Assembly (NCBI GenBank): GCA_001931875.2
Contig: MSJH02000820.1
Coordinates: 1 to 64,000, forward strand
Length of the DNA stretch: 64,000 nt
From: Byssochlamys sp. IMV 00236
Lineage: Eukaryota > Ascomycota > Eurotiomycetes > Eurotiales > Thermoascaceae
Reading direction: 5' to 3'
The notes under the pieces were generated by a model. The model was not told the DNA's origin and did not search any database. It saw only the letters and a list, made by a program, of their open reading frames with translations. The first letter of the stretch is position 1. Every line of letters starts with the position of its first letter. The position numbers and the translations under genes were made by a program. Shown here in pieces: positions 1-12,814 of this stretch.

Positions 1-519
1 CGGGATGTAGCTCAGCCCAGCCGGGGACGAGCTCAGCCCACCCTAAAAGCTCATACCACCTAAGTATTTGGGATCTCGGCGCACCCCAAGAAACTTTAAT
101 TTTTCCTAGCCTATTTAGGCATAGTAGAAATATATAAAAAATATTATAAAATAATTTATATTTTAGTCTACATTATATATTAAAATTAGGATTTTAGGAT
201 TTTAATTGGGTACGCTAGGGCAAGAGTTAGTAAATTACACATAGAAATTCGAAAATTACAAATCTTTCTTGGTTTTTTAATTCTTAAAAATCGATTTTTA
301 GATATTTAATTTTTCTTTTTTTATATATATAAGATATAGGTTATAACCTATATAAATATTTAATTTCGAGTGAAATATCTTTAGGTTTCGACTTTTAATA
401 AATTTTTGAAGTTTTTAGTTTAAAAGCTCGGCCCACTTAAAAAATGGTAAAAATACTCGGGTGGGCTGAGCTTCTAGGGTGGGCTGAGCTCGCCCCCGGC
501 TGGGCCGAGGTGTAGGCCC
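1..519. mobile_element. Short TIR element (non-autonomous, MITE-like)
   Basis: The left end (CGGGATGTAGCTCAGCCCAG) and the inverted right end (GGGCCTACACCTCGGCCCAG, reverse complement of 500-519) match the two different ends of the 7-kb TIR element further along. The ends carry internal copies of the motif GAGCTCAGCCCACC and stay GC-rich, while the middle is AT-rich. No coding capacity is visible. This looks like an internally deleted derivative mobilised by the large element. The left target duplication falls outside the window; if it is 10 bp, the right copy would be 520-529. The window starts exactly on its first base. Confidence 0.7.
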
Positions 520-529
520 TACTATTTAT

Positions 530-1638
530 AATATTAGAAAAAAAGAAGAAAAAGATTTACTTACTAATTTATACTCTATTTAATATTAAAGTTAAAAGAT
601 AAAGATTTATAAATTAAGAATAGGCTAAAGATTAAAAATTAAAGCTTATTCCTTTAAAAAGCTTAATTATCTTATATATATTTAATAAAAGAGAACTAAA
701 GAATAAAAAGATTATATACTATATCTAGATAAATATAAGAATTAAGAATTACTTTAAAAAGAATATTAAGTTTTATATTATTTAACTAGCGTACTATTTT
801 ATTATCTTAAGACTTCTCTAGTTAAAGCGCTATAACCTATATTTATAATTTACTATTTATAATATTACTTTTAATAGTAATTATTATTAAAAGAATTATA
901 ATATATCTTTAAAGCTAATTAAAATATTTACTTTATATAATATCTTTTTAAAGGCTTTATCTTAATACCTACTCTTAAGATTTAAAAAATTAAAAAAAAA
1001 GAATATAGTCTTTATTTCTCTAGCTGCTTATTCTATCTATACTTAAAGAAATATTTAATTATTTATAATTATCTTAGAGGACCTAAATATTATTTTAAGA
1101 ATTAAATAAATTTAAGAAGAAAACTTTATTTACTTACTGCTTAAGGAGTTTAAGAATTATATTAATATCTTTTCTCTTAAGAAGGCTAAGCGCCTATTAT
1201 TATATTATTTTTATAACTATAATATTAAGCTATTAAAGAGGAAGTTACTTTCCTTTAAATTTTTATATACTATATCTTAAAATAAATTAAAAGTTTTAAA
1301 AGAATAAATTAAAAAAAAACCTAAGAAAGAGATTTATCTGCTTAAGCTTATTATCTGCTATATTCTTAATTCTATTTATTAAGAAGCTTAATAAAGGAAT
1401 ATAAATCTGTATAAATTATTAAGTCTTAAATATAATAATTATTAAAGACTAATATTCTTTACTCTTAATTAAAGAGACCTTAAATAACTTAAAAGGAATA
1501 AAATATTTTATAAAGATTAATATTATTTCTATATTTAATAATCTTTATATTAAGAAAAGATAAGAATATCTAACTGCTTTTTATACTTAACTTAGCTTAT
1601 TTAAATTATTAGTAATACTATTTAGCTTAATAAAAATA
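530..1638 (+). mobile_element. Gypsy-1 retrotransposon, 5' fragment (start of RT)
   Basis: A forward frame from about 1170 to 1638, read through RIP stops, gives the N-terminal half of a Ty3/gypsy reverse transcriptase. It includes a region aligning to the family motif RYPLPLI, then a KxFTKLD-like block ([10 protein letters not shown]) and a degraded PFGLTNAP block ending at 1638. The frame resumes at 25876 with ATFQ-like and YLDD-like blocks, so gypsy-2 interrupts the RT here. Upstream of 1170 the DNA is degraded and I could not place gag or protease with confidence. Confidence 0.75.
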
Positions 1639-1642
1639 CTAG
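1639..1642. repeat. Target-site duplication of gypsy-2, left copy (CTAG)
   Basis: CTAG directly precedes the 5' LTR and directly follows the 3' LTR at 25876-25879. Removing the insert and one CTAG restores a continuous gypsy-1 RT reading across NAP|ATFQ. Ty3/gypsy elements usually duplicate 5 bp, so one base may have mutated. Confidence 0.65.
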
Positions 1643-1971
1643 TGTAATAAAGAGAATTAGTATAAAGAATGTAATTAGGCAAGAGATTATATGCTTTTAC
1701 TTAAAGTCTTTAAAAAAGTCTATAAGTAAAGCAGTAGAGAAAATAACATAGACCTTTTAATTATTTAGAATAAAATAATTAGCCTTATCTTTTTATTATT
1801 ATTTAGTATTAGTTTAGTATTAAATTATTATTAGTTTACTATATTAGTTTATAATTAAAGCTTTTTTTCTAGCTTTACTCTAAGTTCTAAAATTAAATAT
1901 CCTTCTTTTTCTTCTTAATACTTACTTGCTTAAAGACTTTATATTAAGTTTTAATATATCTTCCTATAATA
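1643..1971 (+). repeat. Gypsy-2 5' LTR
   Basis: This 329-bp sequence recurs as a direct repeat at 25547-25875, also 329 bp. The copies differ mainly by C/T and G/A changes. It begins TGTAATAAAGAG (the second copy has TA from TG) and ends TATAATA (the terminal CA apparently mutated to TA). Confidence 0.85.
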
Positions 1972-4900
1972 AATTAGAGCTAAATATAAGGGATATTAAA
2001 ATATTAAGTAGAAATAAAGGAGAAAAGAGAATTAAAAGCTAAGATTAAGATTAAAGCTAAAAAAAGAGATAAAAAGCAATAAAAAGATAAGTAAAATAGC
2101 TAAAGAAAATTATTATTATAAATAAAAAGAGATAAATATATTTTTTAAATTAATAAAGATAATAAATATAATATAAAATAAAAATATATATTAATAATAA
2201 GAGAAAGAAAGAACTACTAAATATAAAGAAGAGCTTAATAAATATAAAAAAAAAGTAAAAATTTAAAAGGAATAAAAAATTATTAAGCAAGAATTATTTA
2301 TTAAAAAATAAAAGAACTTCTTATTATTATCTTTATTACTATTTCTTTAAAAAAAATATAAAGAAAAGTATTAATCTTTTTAGTATTAATTAAAATAAAA
2401 AAATTTTTAGCTTTTTAATATTATTAGGTCTAGAGATATAAATAGCTTAAGTATTTAAAAATATAGGATTATTAATAATATAGCTAATCTAAGTTATATT
2501 AGCTCTATAAATACTAATGCTTAAAAATCCTAAGGCACTATATTTTAAAGGGGATAATATTATTTATTACTTAAGACTTTTTAAAAAGCTATATAAGGTA
2601 AATTAACTTCTAGAAAAGAAAAAAACTAAATAGTTTATAAATTATTATAGCCTATTAATATTATTATAAATAAATATTTAATTTAAATATAAAAAAAAGA
2701 ACTATTTAAAACTAGCAGAAATAATTAAATAAGAATATATTTATTATAATAAGTATTAAAGGAAATATAATATTTAATAGCTAAAAAAGTTTAAAAATAT
2801 AAAATATAATAGCTTTAAGAACTTAAAGAAATATAATTAAAAATATTAAGCTATATTAAAAGTATTAATAACTTTAAATAAATTAAGCTAATATTTATAA
2901 GGAGTTTAATATTTTTAAAAATTTTTAAAGAAGCTTAAGTAATAAATAGTTTAAGAGTTAAATATAGACTACTATACTCTATTTATTATTAAATATATTA
3001 ATTTTTATAAAAAAGTAATAGATAGAGTAAAAATAATTAAAATCTTTTATTATCTTAATAATAGTAAACTAGAGAAAGATTAAGATATAATAATTTTAAT
3101 AAAAGAAAAAATAATTAAAGAAAATAATATATAACTTCTTATTAAATTTAATAAAACTTATTTAAATAAAAATAAGAGTAAGACTAAATAATAAAGTATT
3201 AAAATAAAGTTAATAGAGTAATTATAAATTAATTAATTAATAAAAGAATTTAAAAAGTTAAAACTATATAATATATAGTATATAGGGAGGCCTAATAATA
3301 ATATATCTAATACTAATATAAATATATAAGCTAAAATATCTTTAAGATTTAACTTAATTAAAGAATTTAAAATACCTCTAAATTTATATAACTTTTACTA
3401 GGCTCTTAATTATATTTAATCTTATTACTTAGATTTAAAAAGCCTTTTAAATTAAAAGCTTATCTATTAAAAAAAGATTATAAACTTTATTTTAAGCTAA
3501 AAAGATAAAATAGAGAAGTTATTTATCTTATATAAAGAAATATATTATAAAAGAAGATTATTAAATAAAGATTAAAAGAAGAGTAAAAAAATATTAACTT
3601 AATTAAATATAATATCTAATTAATTATATTAAAATAGCTTAGAGATAATTTAAGCTTTAAAGAAGAAGCTAGAGATATTATAAAAAATTATTACTCTATT
3701 AATATAATAAAATTAAATAAGTTTTAAAAAATAAAAAAAAGGTAAAATAGGATTAAATAACTATATAAAAAAAATTATAGAAAATAATTAAATAGAAGTA
3801 GAGATTTTTTTTAGTTAAAATAAACTAATTTAGCAATTATTAGCCTTTAAGCATAATTAAGAAAGTAAGAATAATTAAAAAAAAATAAAGAATATATTTA
3901 AATAGAATAAAGATAAAAAAGTTATTAAGATAAAAAAGAAATAAAAGTTAAAGAGATTTAAAATTATAGATAAGCTAAAAGGAACTATTAATATAATAGA
4001 GATTATAAACTAAATATTAAATACTAAAGTTTAAATATTAATTTAAAACCTTATTAGTCTATCTCTTAATTTATATAAAGTTTTATTTATTTTATAACTG
4101 CAGCAGGTAATAATAAAGGCAATATTTTATAATATTAAAGGAGTATAGTTTAATATCTTTATATTAAATATAGAATATATAGTAAATAATATAGATTAAT
4201 ATACTTATATATTCTTATAACTTAAGCCTCTTAATAAAGATAAAATATTATATATAGCTATAACTTTAAAATTACTAATTAGAATTAATAGTTATAAGAA
4301 GATATAAGATATTATAGTAAATAATAGAGCTAAAATTAATATAATATATAAAAATATAGTAAATTATTATAAACTTATTATAAGCTAAAAATTTAAAGAT
4401 AATATAATATTAGTAAATAATAGGTAAACCTCTTTTATAAGTCTCTATAAAGAGATATTTATATAGATAAGATTTTTTATTATAAAGTCTCTTTTTTTAT
4501 AATAAATAATAAGATTAATTATAATTATATTTTAAGATAGCCTTTTAAGTATTAAGTATATTTATAATATATTACTCTATTAGATAAAATAATAAAAAGT
4601 ATAATTTACTCTATAAACTAAAAGAATTAAGCTATTATTTAGATTTTTTTAATAGATAACTTAAGAAATAAGTTAAGAGAAAAGATATTATATAATCTAT
4701 TATCCCGGGTATAAGAGTTATTAAATTAAAGTTAAAAAAAATAATAAATATTAGACTAAAAATAGAAAAGGCTTATAGGAGCTATATTTAATAAATAATA
4801 TTAGCTTTAAAACGAGCGAGGAAATTAAAAATAAAGGGGTAAAGATATTTAAACCTACTAAATTAAATAAAGAAATTAGAAAATTATAGAGGTATAGACT

Positions 4901-7900
4901 ATTTAAAAGGTATAACCTTTTTATTATAAAAATAAAATATTCTATTAATATATAGTATAAAAAAATATAAAAAGGTTTATTTAATAAATATATTAAATAG
5001 ACTTATAATAGCTTTAAGAGAGTTATTAGAATAAAAAAAATTATTAGAAAATATTATTATAAGAACCCCTAAAGAAGTATAAAAAAAATATATAAAGAAT
5101 TTACTAAATATATTTAGCTAAAGATATTAGATATTAAAAAAGAAATAAGACTAATATTAGACTATTTAAAGAACCTTATTATAGGTAATAATTTATAGCT
5201 AAAAGAGAAAAAACTATTAATAAAGATACTTTTTACTTAAGAAATAGCCCTTACCTAGATTTTTAAAGAGATTAGATAAATATACCTAGAAGTTATACTT
5301 CTAATTATTATTTAGATTATAGATTATAAACTATAGTAGGTAAAAAGCTTTTTAATATTAAAGATATTTTATAATATAGTATAAGAAATAATAAAAAAGA
5401 GAATAAATATAGGGATTTTTAAATATAATTAAGAATTCTATTAAAATCTATAATTCTTAGTAAAAAAGAAAAGTAATAAATATTAACTAATTAATATAGC
5501 TATAGAAGTTAATTAAATAATAATATAAGATATTAATCTATTTTCTTTAATTAATAAATTTTTAAAAGAGTTTAATAAAATATTAGTATTAATACTTATA
5601 AACTTATTCTTTAAATGTAATTAATTAAAGTTAGCTAAAGAATTATAAGACTTAATAGCTTTCTATATATTAGAAATTAATTTAATTTATTAAGCTAAAC
5701 TATTTTAAGAATAAATAAATATAATATAAGAATTTATATAAGAAGTTATAAAAATATTAATAAATAATATTCTTAATATCTATAATATATTTCTAGATAA
5801 TATATTAATATAAAAACCTAAGATTAATTATAGGGGAAAAAAGATACTACTAGGAATTAAAAGGTTTATATTTAAATATATCTAGAATATTAATAAGATA
5901 TTATATAGTCTTAAACTTATAGATTTAATAATTATTAGAGAGAAATTATAATTTATAATATTAGGAATTAAAGTAATAGGCTATATATATAATATTAAGG
6001 AAAAATATCTTAAGTTAATTAAAGTAATTAAAATCTTAAAATAGCTATTTTATTAAAACTTATAAAAAATAAGAGAATTTTTAGAGATTATAGTCTATTA
6101 TTAGATATAGATACAAGAATATACTATTAAAGCTAAGCTAATATACTTAATATTAAAGAAGAGATAAAACTTCTTTTAAGGGTTAAAATAATAAGAAGTA
6201 ATAAATATTTTAAAAATAGCCCTAATAATAATACTAACACTTAAGCTAATTAATTATAAAAAGAGAGATATAATTATTATTAATATTAATACTAATAATA
6301 ATAAATAGAGGGCTTAACTTATTTAAGAAAAAAAGAAGTTTAATAAGAGATATTTAACTAGATATAAAAGTAGAGTATAAATATAAGTAGAGAGGTAATA
6401 TAATAGAAGAAAGCTAAAGTATAAAGTAATATTAAAGGCGCTTTATAAATTCTAAATATATTTATATAATATATACTTTTAACTAGAGATAAATATAAAA
6501 ACTTTAGTTATATAATTAAATAGAATAGCTATAAACTTCTTTAAATTAATAATTATTTAGTAAATTGCTTAAATTTAGCTATTTAACTTTAATATTATCT
6601 ATATATTAAGGAAAAAAAACTTAGTTATAAATAAATTATCTTAGAAGCTAATAATAAAATAAGATTTAAAAGAGATAAAAAATAATAATATAAAGGAATT
6701 CTTAAACTTATAATTTTATACAGTTTATTATATTAATATATAAAAAGTAAAATTAAATAATATCCCTTAATTAATACTTATATTATATTAATTAAAAAAG
6801 TCTTTATTAATTATAGAATAGTTATAAACTATAATAAAATTAAATAATATAAATAGAGAATAATATACTAAGTTTAAGAAAGAGGCCCTAAAATATATAA
6901 TATAAGATAATATACTTTTTTAGAGAATATAATAAAATTAGCTTTATTATATAATTATTAATAATAAAAAAAAGTAAAAAAAAAATTCTTATAGCCCTTT
7001 ATAAAGAGTATAAATATTATAAGTATAAAATAATCTATTAAAAAGTAGCTAATTAATATTAATAAAAGGGCTTATATAAATATATTACTTAATAAGTAAA
7101 AATATATAATAAATATTAAAAGGTAAATAAAGAATATATTAAAGAGATATTATAGTTTACTTTTATTTTACTAAAATAATTAAAGCTTTATTTAAATATT
7201 TATAAGATTATACTACTTAGTAAAGAAAAAACTTATATTATAATATTTTAAGATAACTTTAGCTAAATAAAATATTAAGCATTTAATAATCTTATTTTAA
7301 GAGCTATTACTAAATTCTTATAAAAAGATTAAATTTATTATTAAAGAATAATAGAGACTCTTATTAATAATAATAGACTAGAAAATAAAGTTATAGTTAA
7401 TATATTAATATAAAAATATAAAATTAACTATATTAAGATTATATTATATAATCTATAGGTAAATAAAGCAGTTAAAATTATATATAAATCTTTTATATAT
7501 AATATTAAAAAACTTATAAAAAGAATAAAAATAAATTAAATAAACTATTTACTAATAATAATCTAAGTAAATAAAAATATAATTAAAATCTTTATAGGCT
7601 TAATATTATTTAGAGTAATTATAGAATATAATATTATATTATTAATTAAACTAAAAATACCTATTTAAAAGATTTTAATATAAGATAAAATTAAGACTAT
7701 AGAAGATCTTCTACTTCTTTATATATAATAAATAGAGCTTAGAGATTAGAATATAAAAAAGGCCTAACTTTATATTTAATATATAAAAGAAACTAATAAA
7801 GAAGTCTTTAATAATAAGAAATAACTTTATAAAGAATAATTAATAAAAGAATAGCTTATTCTACTCTATAATATAAAGCTTAAGATATTTTATTTTATAA

Positions 7901-7945
7901 AACTAATATACTACTAGCTTAAACTATATAAGATTAAAGAAGTCT
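1972..7945 (+). mobile_element. Gypsy-2 retrotransposon, internal part 1 (gag to integrase)
   Basis: Reading through RIP stops gives a recognisable Ty3/gypsy pol on the + strand. The RT active-site block IFLDNI (from an FLDD-type motif) is near 5785. A GIKVIGY block and a VYY block typical of the RT/RNase H junction follow to about 6110. RNase H motifs (KALYKF, a TLV..LNR block) lie near 6430-6530, and integrase-like sequence runs from about 6900. The C-terminal integrase block is cut at 7945 by the 7-kb TIR element and resumes at 21925. The gag/protease part (about 2000-5000) is too degraded to delimit. Without the insert the element would be about 10.2 kb. Confidence 0.8.
7936..7945. repeat. 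10-bp target duplication of outer TIR element, left copy
   Basis: AAAGAAGTCT directly precedes the left terminus and is repeated exactly at 21925-21934 after the right terminus. Joining across one copy restores the gypsy-2 integrase frame. Confidence 0.9.
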
Positions 7946-10494
7946 CGGGATATAGCTCGGCCCAGCCGGGGCTAAGCTTAGCTTACCTAAAAAGCTCAGC
8001 CTACCTAAGAAAAATCTAGGTTTAGCTTAGATACTAAGTTAGTTTTAATATAGCATTTAAGTAGGCTTAGTATATATATAGCTTATATAACTTATAATAA
8101 AGTTTTTATATTATATTATAATAAACTATATTTATTAAGAATTATATATAATATATGCTTTATGCTATATTATAGTATATGTTAAGTATAGGTTAGAGTA
8201 ATGCTAAGATATATATAAGGAGCTAGAATTAATATTATTCTGCGCAATTTATTAAGGCAATATATATAAAGGCAGTTATTAAGCATATACTAAAGTAATA
8301 TTAGAATCTTATTATATAAAAGTTTATATTATTTATATTATCTTTAATCTCCTTAATAATATCTTCGCCTTGCCTCTATAATATTATAGTTTATTCTCTT
8401 ATCTTATTATTATATAATTATAAAAATGCTATTATATTTAAAGGAATTTTTTATTTATAATATAATTTTATTAATAGGTAATCTAATAAATTATAGATAT
8501 TATTATAGTAAGTATATCTTTACTTAATATTAAGTATATATTAAATAAAAATAGGCCTAATTCTTAACCTAAATCTAATATAAATCTTAGACTTATATAC
8601 TATAGCTAAATAGGAAAATAAGAAATTTAATAAGCAGATATTATATATATGCTAGAAGCATATTAAATATAGATAGTGCCTATAATTATTACTAAAAAAA
8701 ATATTTATATATTAATCTTTAAGTCTTCTATCTTAAGTATAAATAAAAATATATAAGTCTTTTCTTTAAAATTAATTAAGCATATATTAAGCTTTTATAA
8801 TTGCTAGGTATAGATAAATATAAATAGCTTACTTATATATAGTAAAATTATTAATTTATAGCCTATTATAAGTCTAATATAAGTTTTATATATATATAAT
8901 ATATTAATAATTAAAGTTATAATACTATATAAGGACTATATACCTAGGGGTAAGTATATTATTATCCTTAGCATATATTAGATATATATTAATCTGTTAT
9001 AATATTAAACTATAGTATAGAGATTAATAATATAATTATAAATAAGAAGATAATTAAGTTATAATAAGTTTAGGATTTATTCTATATATATTAGAGTTAT
9101 ATTAATAATATATAGTATACTAATTAAATATATTTTATTTAATAAATAATAAGATGCTGACTTTATTTATAAATTATAGTAAGTCTTAAATATATATAGA
9201 GCTTATATTAAGCTAATATTTCTTCTAGTATAAGAAGTATATTAATTAAAGGTATTGCTATATTTTATAAAGAAGTAGCTTGCGCTAATAATAAGTTTAA
9301 AAATAGCTATAAAAGCTAGTTTTATTAAAGAGTAAGTTTAGTATATATTAATATATAAATAAGATCTATATATTATTTTTTTTATTATTTATATTATTAT
9401 TTATATTATTATTTATATATAATTTATAACTCTTAGCAGGCTTTTTAGATATATTTAATATATGTTTAATATTAACTTTAACTAATCTTAGCCTTTATTT
9501 TAATATTTTATATTTTTATTAATCTTATTTTATAAGTATATAATAAATATATTCTTGCCTATATTATATATATACTAATCTTATATAGATTAAAAATATC
9601 TTATTATTATAAGATAATAATAATAAAAATAATAATAAATAGTCTTCTAATTTATCTTATATATATATTAAACTAAATTATAATATAGGTCTTGCCTTAA
9701 CTCTATTAAAATATAAATAGTTTATATCTTATAATAAATATATAAGTAGATATATTACTAATAAGGAAATATTAATTAAATTAAAGTATAGCTATGCTTA
9801 TAATTATAGCTATAAATATTTTTATAATATTAATAGCCGCAGTGCTAAATCTACTAATAAGTTTTTCTTTTTTATATATAAAGTATATATTAAGTTTATA
9901 TTTATAAGTTATAATTTTCTCTTCTAAAGATAAGTTTTTAAAGGCCTTAAATATATAGATATTTAAGCCCAGCTCTTTTCTAAGTATATACTTAATATTA
10001 AACTTTAGTTTAATATTAAGCTCTTATGCTTAAAGATTATTAATACTAAACTTTAATTTAATACTAAGTTCTTATACTTAAAGACTATTTTTCTATATCT
10101 TTAAATAATTATAATATAATATTTTTTATTTTTTTATTTATTCTTATTATAGGGGAAAAAGAAATATATATATATATTTATTATATAATTATAACTATAT
10201 AGATATATATATTTATTATATAAACTATTATAATAATCTTTCTTTTTCTTACTTAAATTCTTATTACCTTTACTTTATTATTTTTTTTAATTAAATAGTA
10301 AAATTAATCTCTACTATTTCTTTTAATAAAGGTCCTTTATTATAGTATATATAAGCTCTATTTTATCTAGAATCTATATTTAACTCCTAGATAATATATA
10401 CTAGATATAAAATTAGTATATATTTTAGATTAGAATTAGCAGAGCTATTTAAATTTAATAAAGGGATTTAAACCCTTCTAGGTATTAGGATAGT

Positions 10495-11475
10495 ATTAAA
10501 TTAAACCTAGCCTTAAATATAACTAGAACCTTTAGATTTATCTTTTTCTTAACCTCTATTTAGTATATGCTCTTTATTTAATCTGTGTTAAGAAATATAA
10601 TCTAAGTCTAATTTTTTAAAGCTTAGCTTAGTTTACTTAGTCTTAGATTAAATCTAGCTTTAATAATAATTAGAACCTTTAGATTAATCTTTTTTTTAAC
10701 CTTTATTTAATATATACTCTATATTTAATCTATATTAAGAATAATAATCTAAGTTTAATTTTTTAGAGCTTAGCTTAGTTTATTTAATCTTAGATTAAAT
10801 TTAGCTTTAATAATAATTAGAATCTCTAGATTAATTCCTTTCTTAATTTTTATTTAATATATATTTTATATTTAATCTATATTAAAAATAATAATCTAAA
10901 TCTAATTTTTTAGAGCTTAGCTTAATCTATTTAGTCTTAGATTAAACTTAGCTTTAATAATAATTAGAACCTTTAGATTAACCCTTTTCTTAATCTTTAT
11001 TTAATATATACTCTATATTTAATTTATATTAAGAAATATAATCTGAGTCTAATTCTTTAGAGCTTAGCTTAATCTGCTTAATTTTAGATTAAACTTAGCT
11101 TTAATAATAACTAGAACCTTTAGATTAATCTCTTTTTTAATCTTTTTTTTAATCTTTATTTAATATATATTCTATACTTAATCTATATTAAGAATAATAA
11201 TCTAAGTCTAATTCTTCAAAGCTTAGTTTAGTTTATTTAATCTTAAATTAAATCTAGCTCTAATAATAACTAAAACCTCTAAATTAATCTCTTTTTTAAT
11301 CTTTATTTAATATATGCTTTATATTTAATTTATGTTAAAAATAATAATCTAAGTCTAATTTTTTAAAGCTTAACTTAGTCTACTTAGTCTTAAATTAAAC
11401 CTAGCTCTAATAATAATTAGAACCTTTAGATTAATCCCTTTCTTAATCTTTGCTTAGCATATACTCTATAAATAT
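10495..11475. repeat. 147-bp tandem repeat array in outer TIR element
   Basis: The landmark AGAACCTTTAGATT recurs with small changes at 10525, 10672, 10819, 10966, 11113, 11272 and 11419. The spacing is 147 bp except for one 159-bp unit that carries a 12-bp internal duplication. About seven units occur. The array is non-coding and its units differ mostly by transitions. Confidence 0.85.
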
Positions 11476-12804
11476 TTTATCTTTAACTAATATATATTTA
11501 GCAGAAGGTTTAGATAAGAATATTAAAATAATCTTAAAATTAATATCTTTATTAGAAGATTAATTATTATTATTATCTAAAAATATATTATAAAGATTAT
11601 TAAGATTAAATAGTAAATAAGATTAATTTATTTAATAATTAGTAGCTTTTTAATTCTATTAGTCTAAAAGATATATTTAATATATATTTAAAGGTATATT
11701 AAACTTTTATCTTACTATTTCTTTATATCTATTAGGAGATTTATATAGTATTATTATAGTTTTACTATATATTATTAATACTATAATTAAAAAGCTCTTA
11801 TTATTTAGTAATATCTTCTATATATTATTATAGACTAAATATAAATTAGTCTTATTAATATTTAATCTATACTAGATAGATATTAAGCATATATTAAGTA
11901 TAAATATATTATTAAATAGCCCTTAGTAAAGATAGGTTTTTCCTTATATTATAATTATCTTAGAAGTAACTATTTTTAAATAATCTAATATATTTTTAAG
12001 CATAACTCTACTATTTAAAAAGGATTTTTAATATTTTTTATAATAATATAGTAAGAATCTATAGTTTTATTTTATTTTAAAGCTATTTTTTAGTATCTAG
12101 ATATTCCTTATCTTATTAATATATAGTTTAAAGGATTTTTTGGTAAGAATATAGATCCTATAAATATTTTAGTTAATAAATAAGAGAATAAGATCTTTTA
12201 AACTTCTTATAAAAATTATATTTAATATATATTTAATAGAAGATAAGTATATGCTTAAAATATTTTTATTAGTTAAGAGAAGGATAAATAAAATATAAGT
12301 AGTTATTAAAGCCTAAATATATTTAGTATATACTCTATATTTATTAAGATAATACTAACTAGATATTTATTTCTTATATATATTTATAGTAATAGTCTAT
12401 ATCCCTTCTCTATTTAAAATATATGCCTATTAAATATATTAATATATAGCTTATAATAATATTTAAAATAGTAATTTAAATATTTAAAAATATATATAAT
12501 AAGTTTATAGAGAGATAAAAGTATAATAATAGGTATTAATCCCTAATATAAAGTTAGTATATACTAAATATATAATAAGGAGAAGTTAAATATATATCTA
12601 GCTTTAGAATTCTAGCTTAAGATTGAAAAGATATTTATATTTCTAAATATTATCTTATAAGCTAAATCTATTTTAAGATATTTAGCTTTTATAAATATTT
12701 TTACTTAAGTATTTATATAATAAATAATAATATATTCTTTAGTTTTACTAATATTAACTGCGCGAATCTATTGTTTATTACTTTCTCTATATTAGTTAAA
12801 CTTA

Positions 12805-12814
12805 TATTCTTATA
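12805..12814. repeat. 10-bp target duplication of inner TIR element, left copy
   Basis: TATTCTTATA directly precedes the inner copy and is repeated exactly at 19800-19809. Confidence 0.9.

Noticed and set aside
10495..11475. CRISPR-like array
   Set aside because: Units are contiguous 147-bp tandem repeats without spacers, in a eukaryotic transposon.
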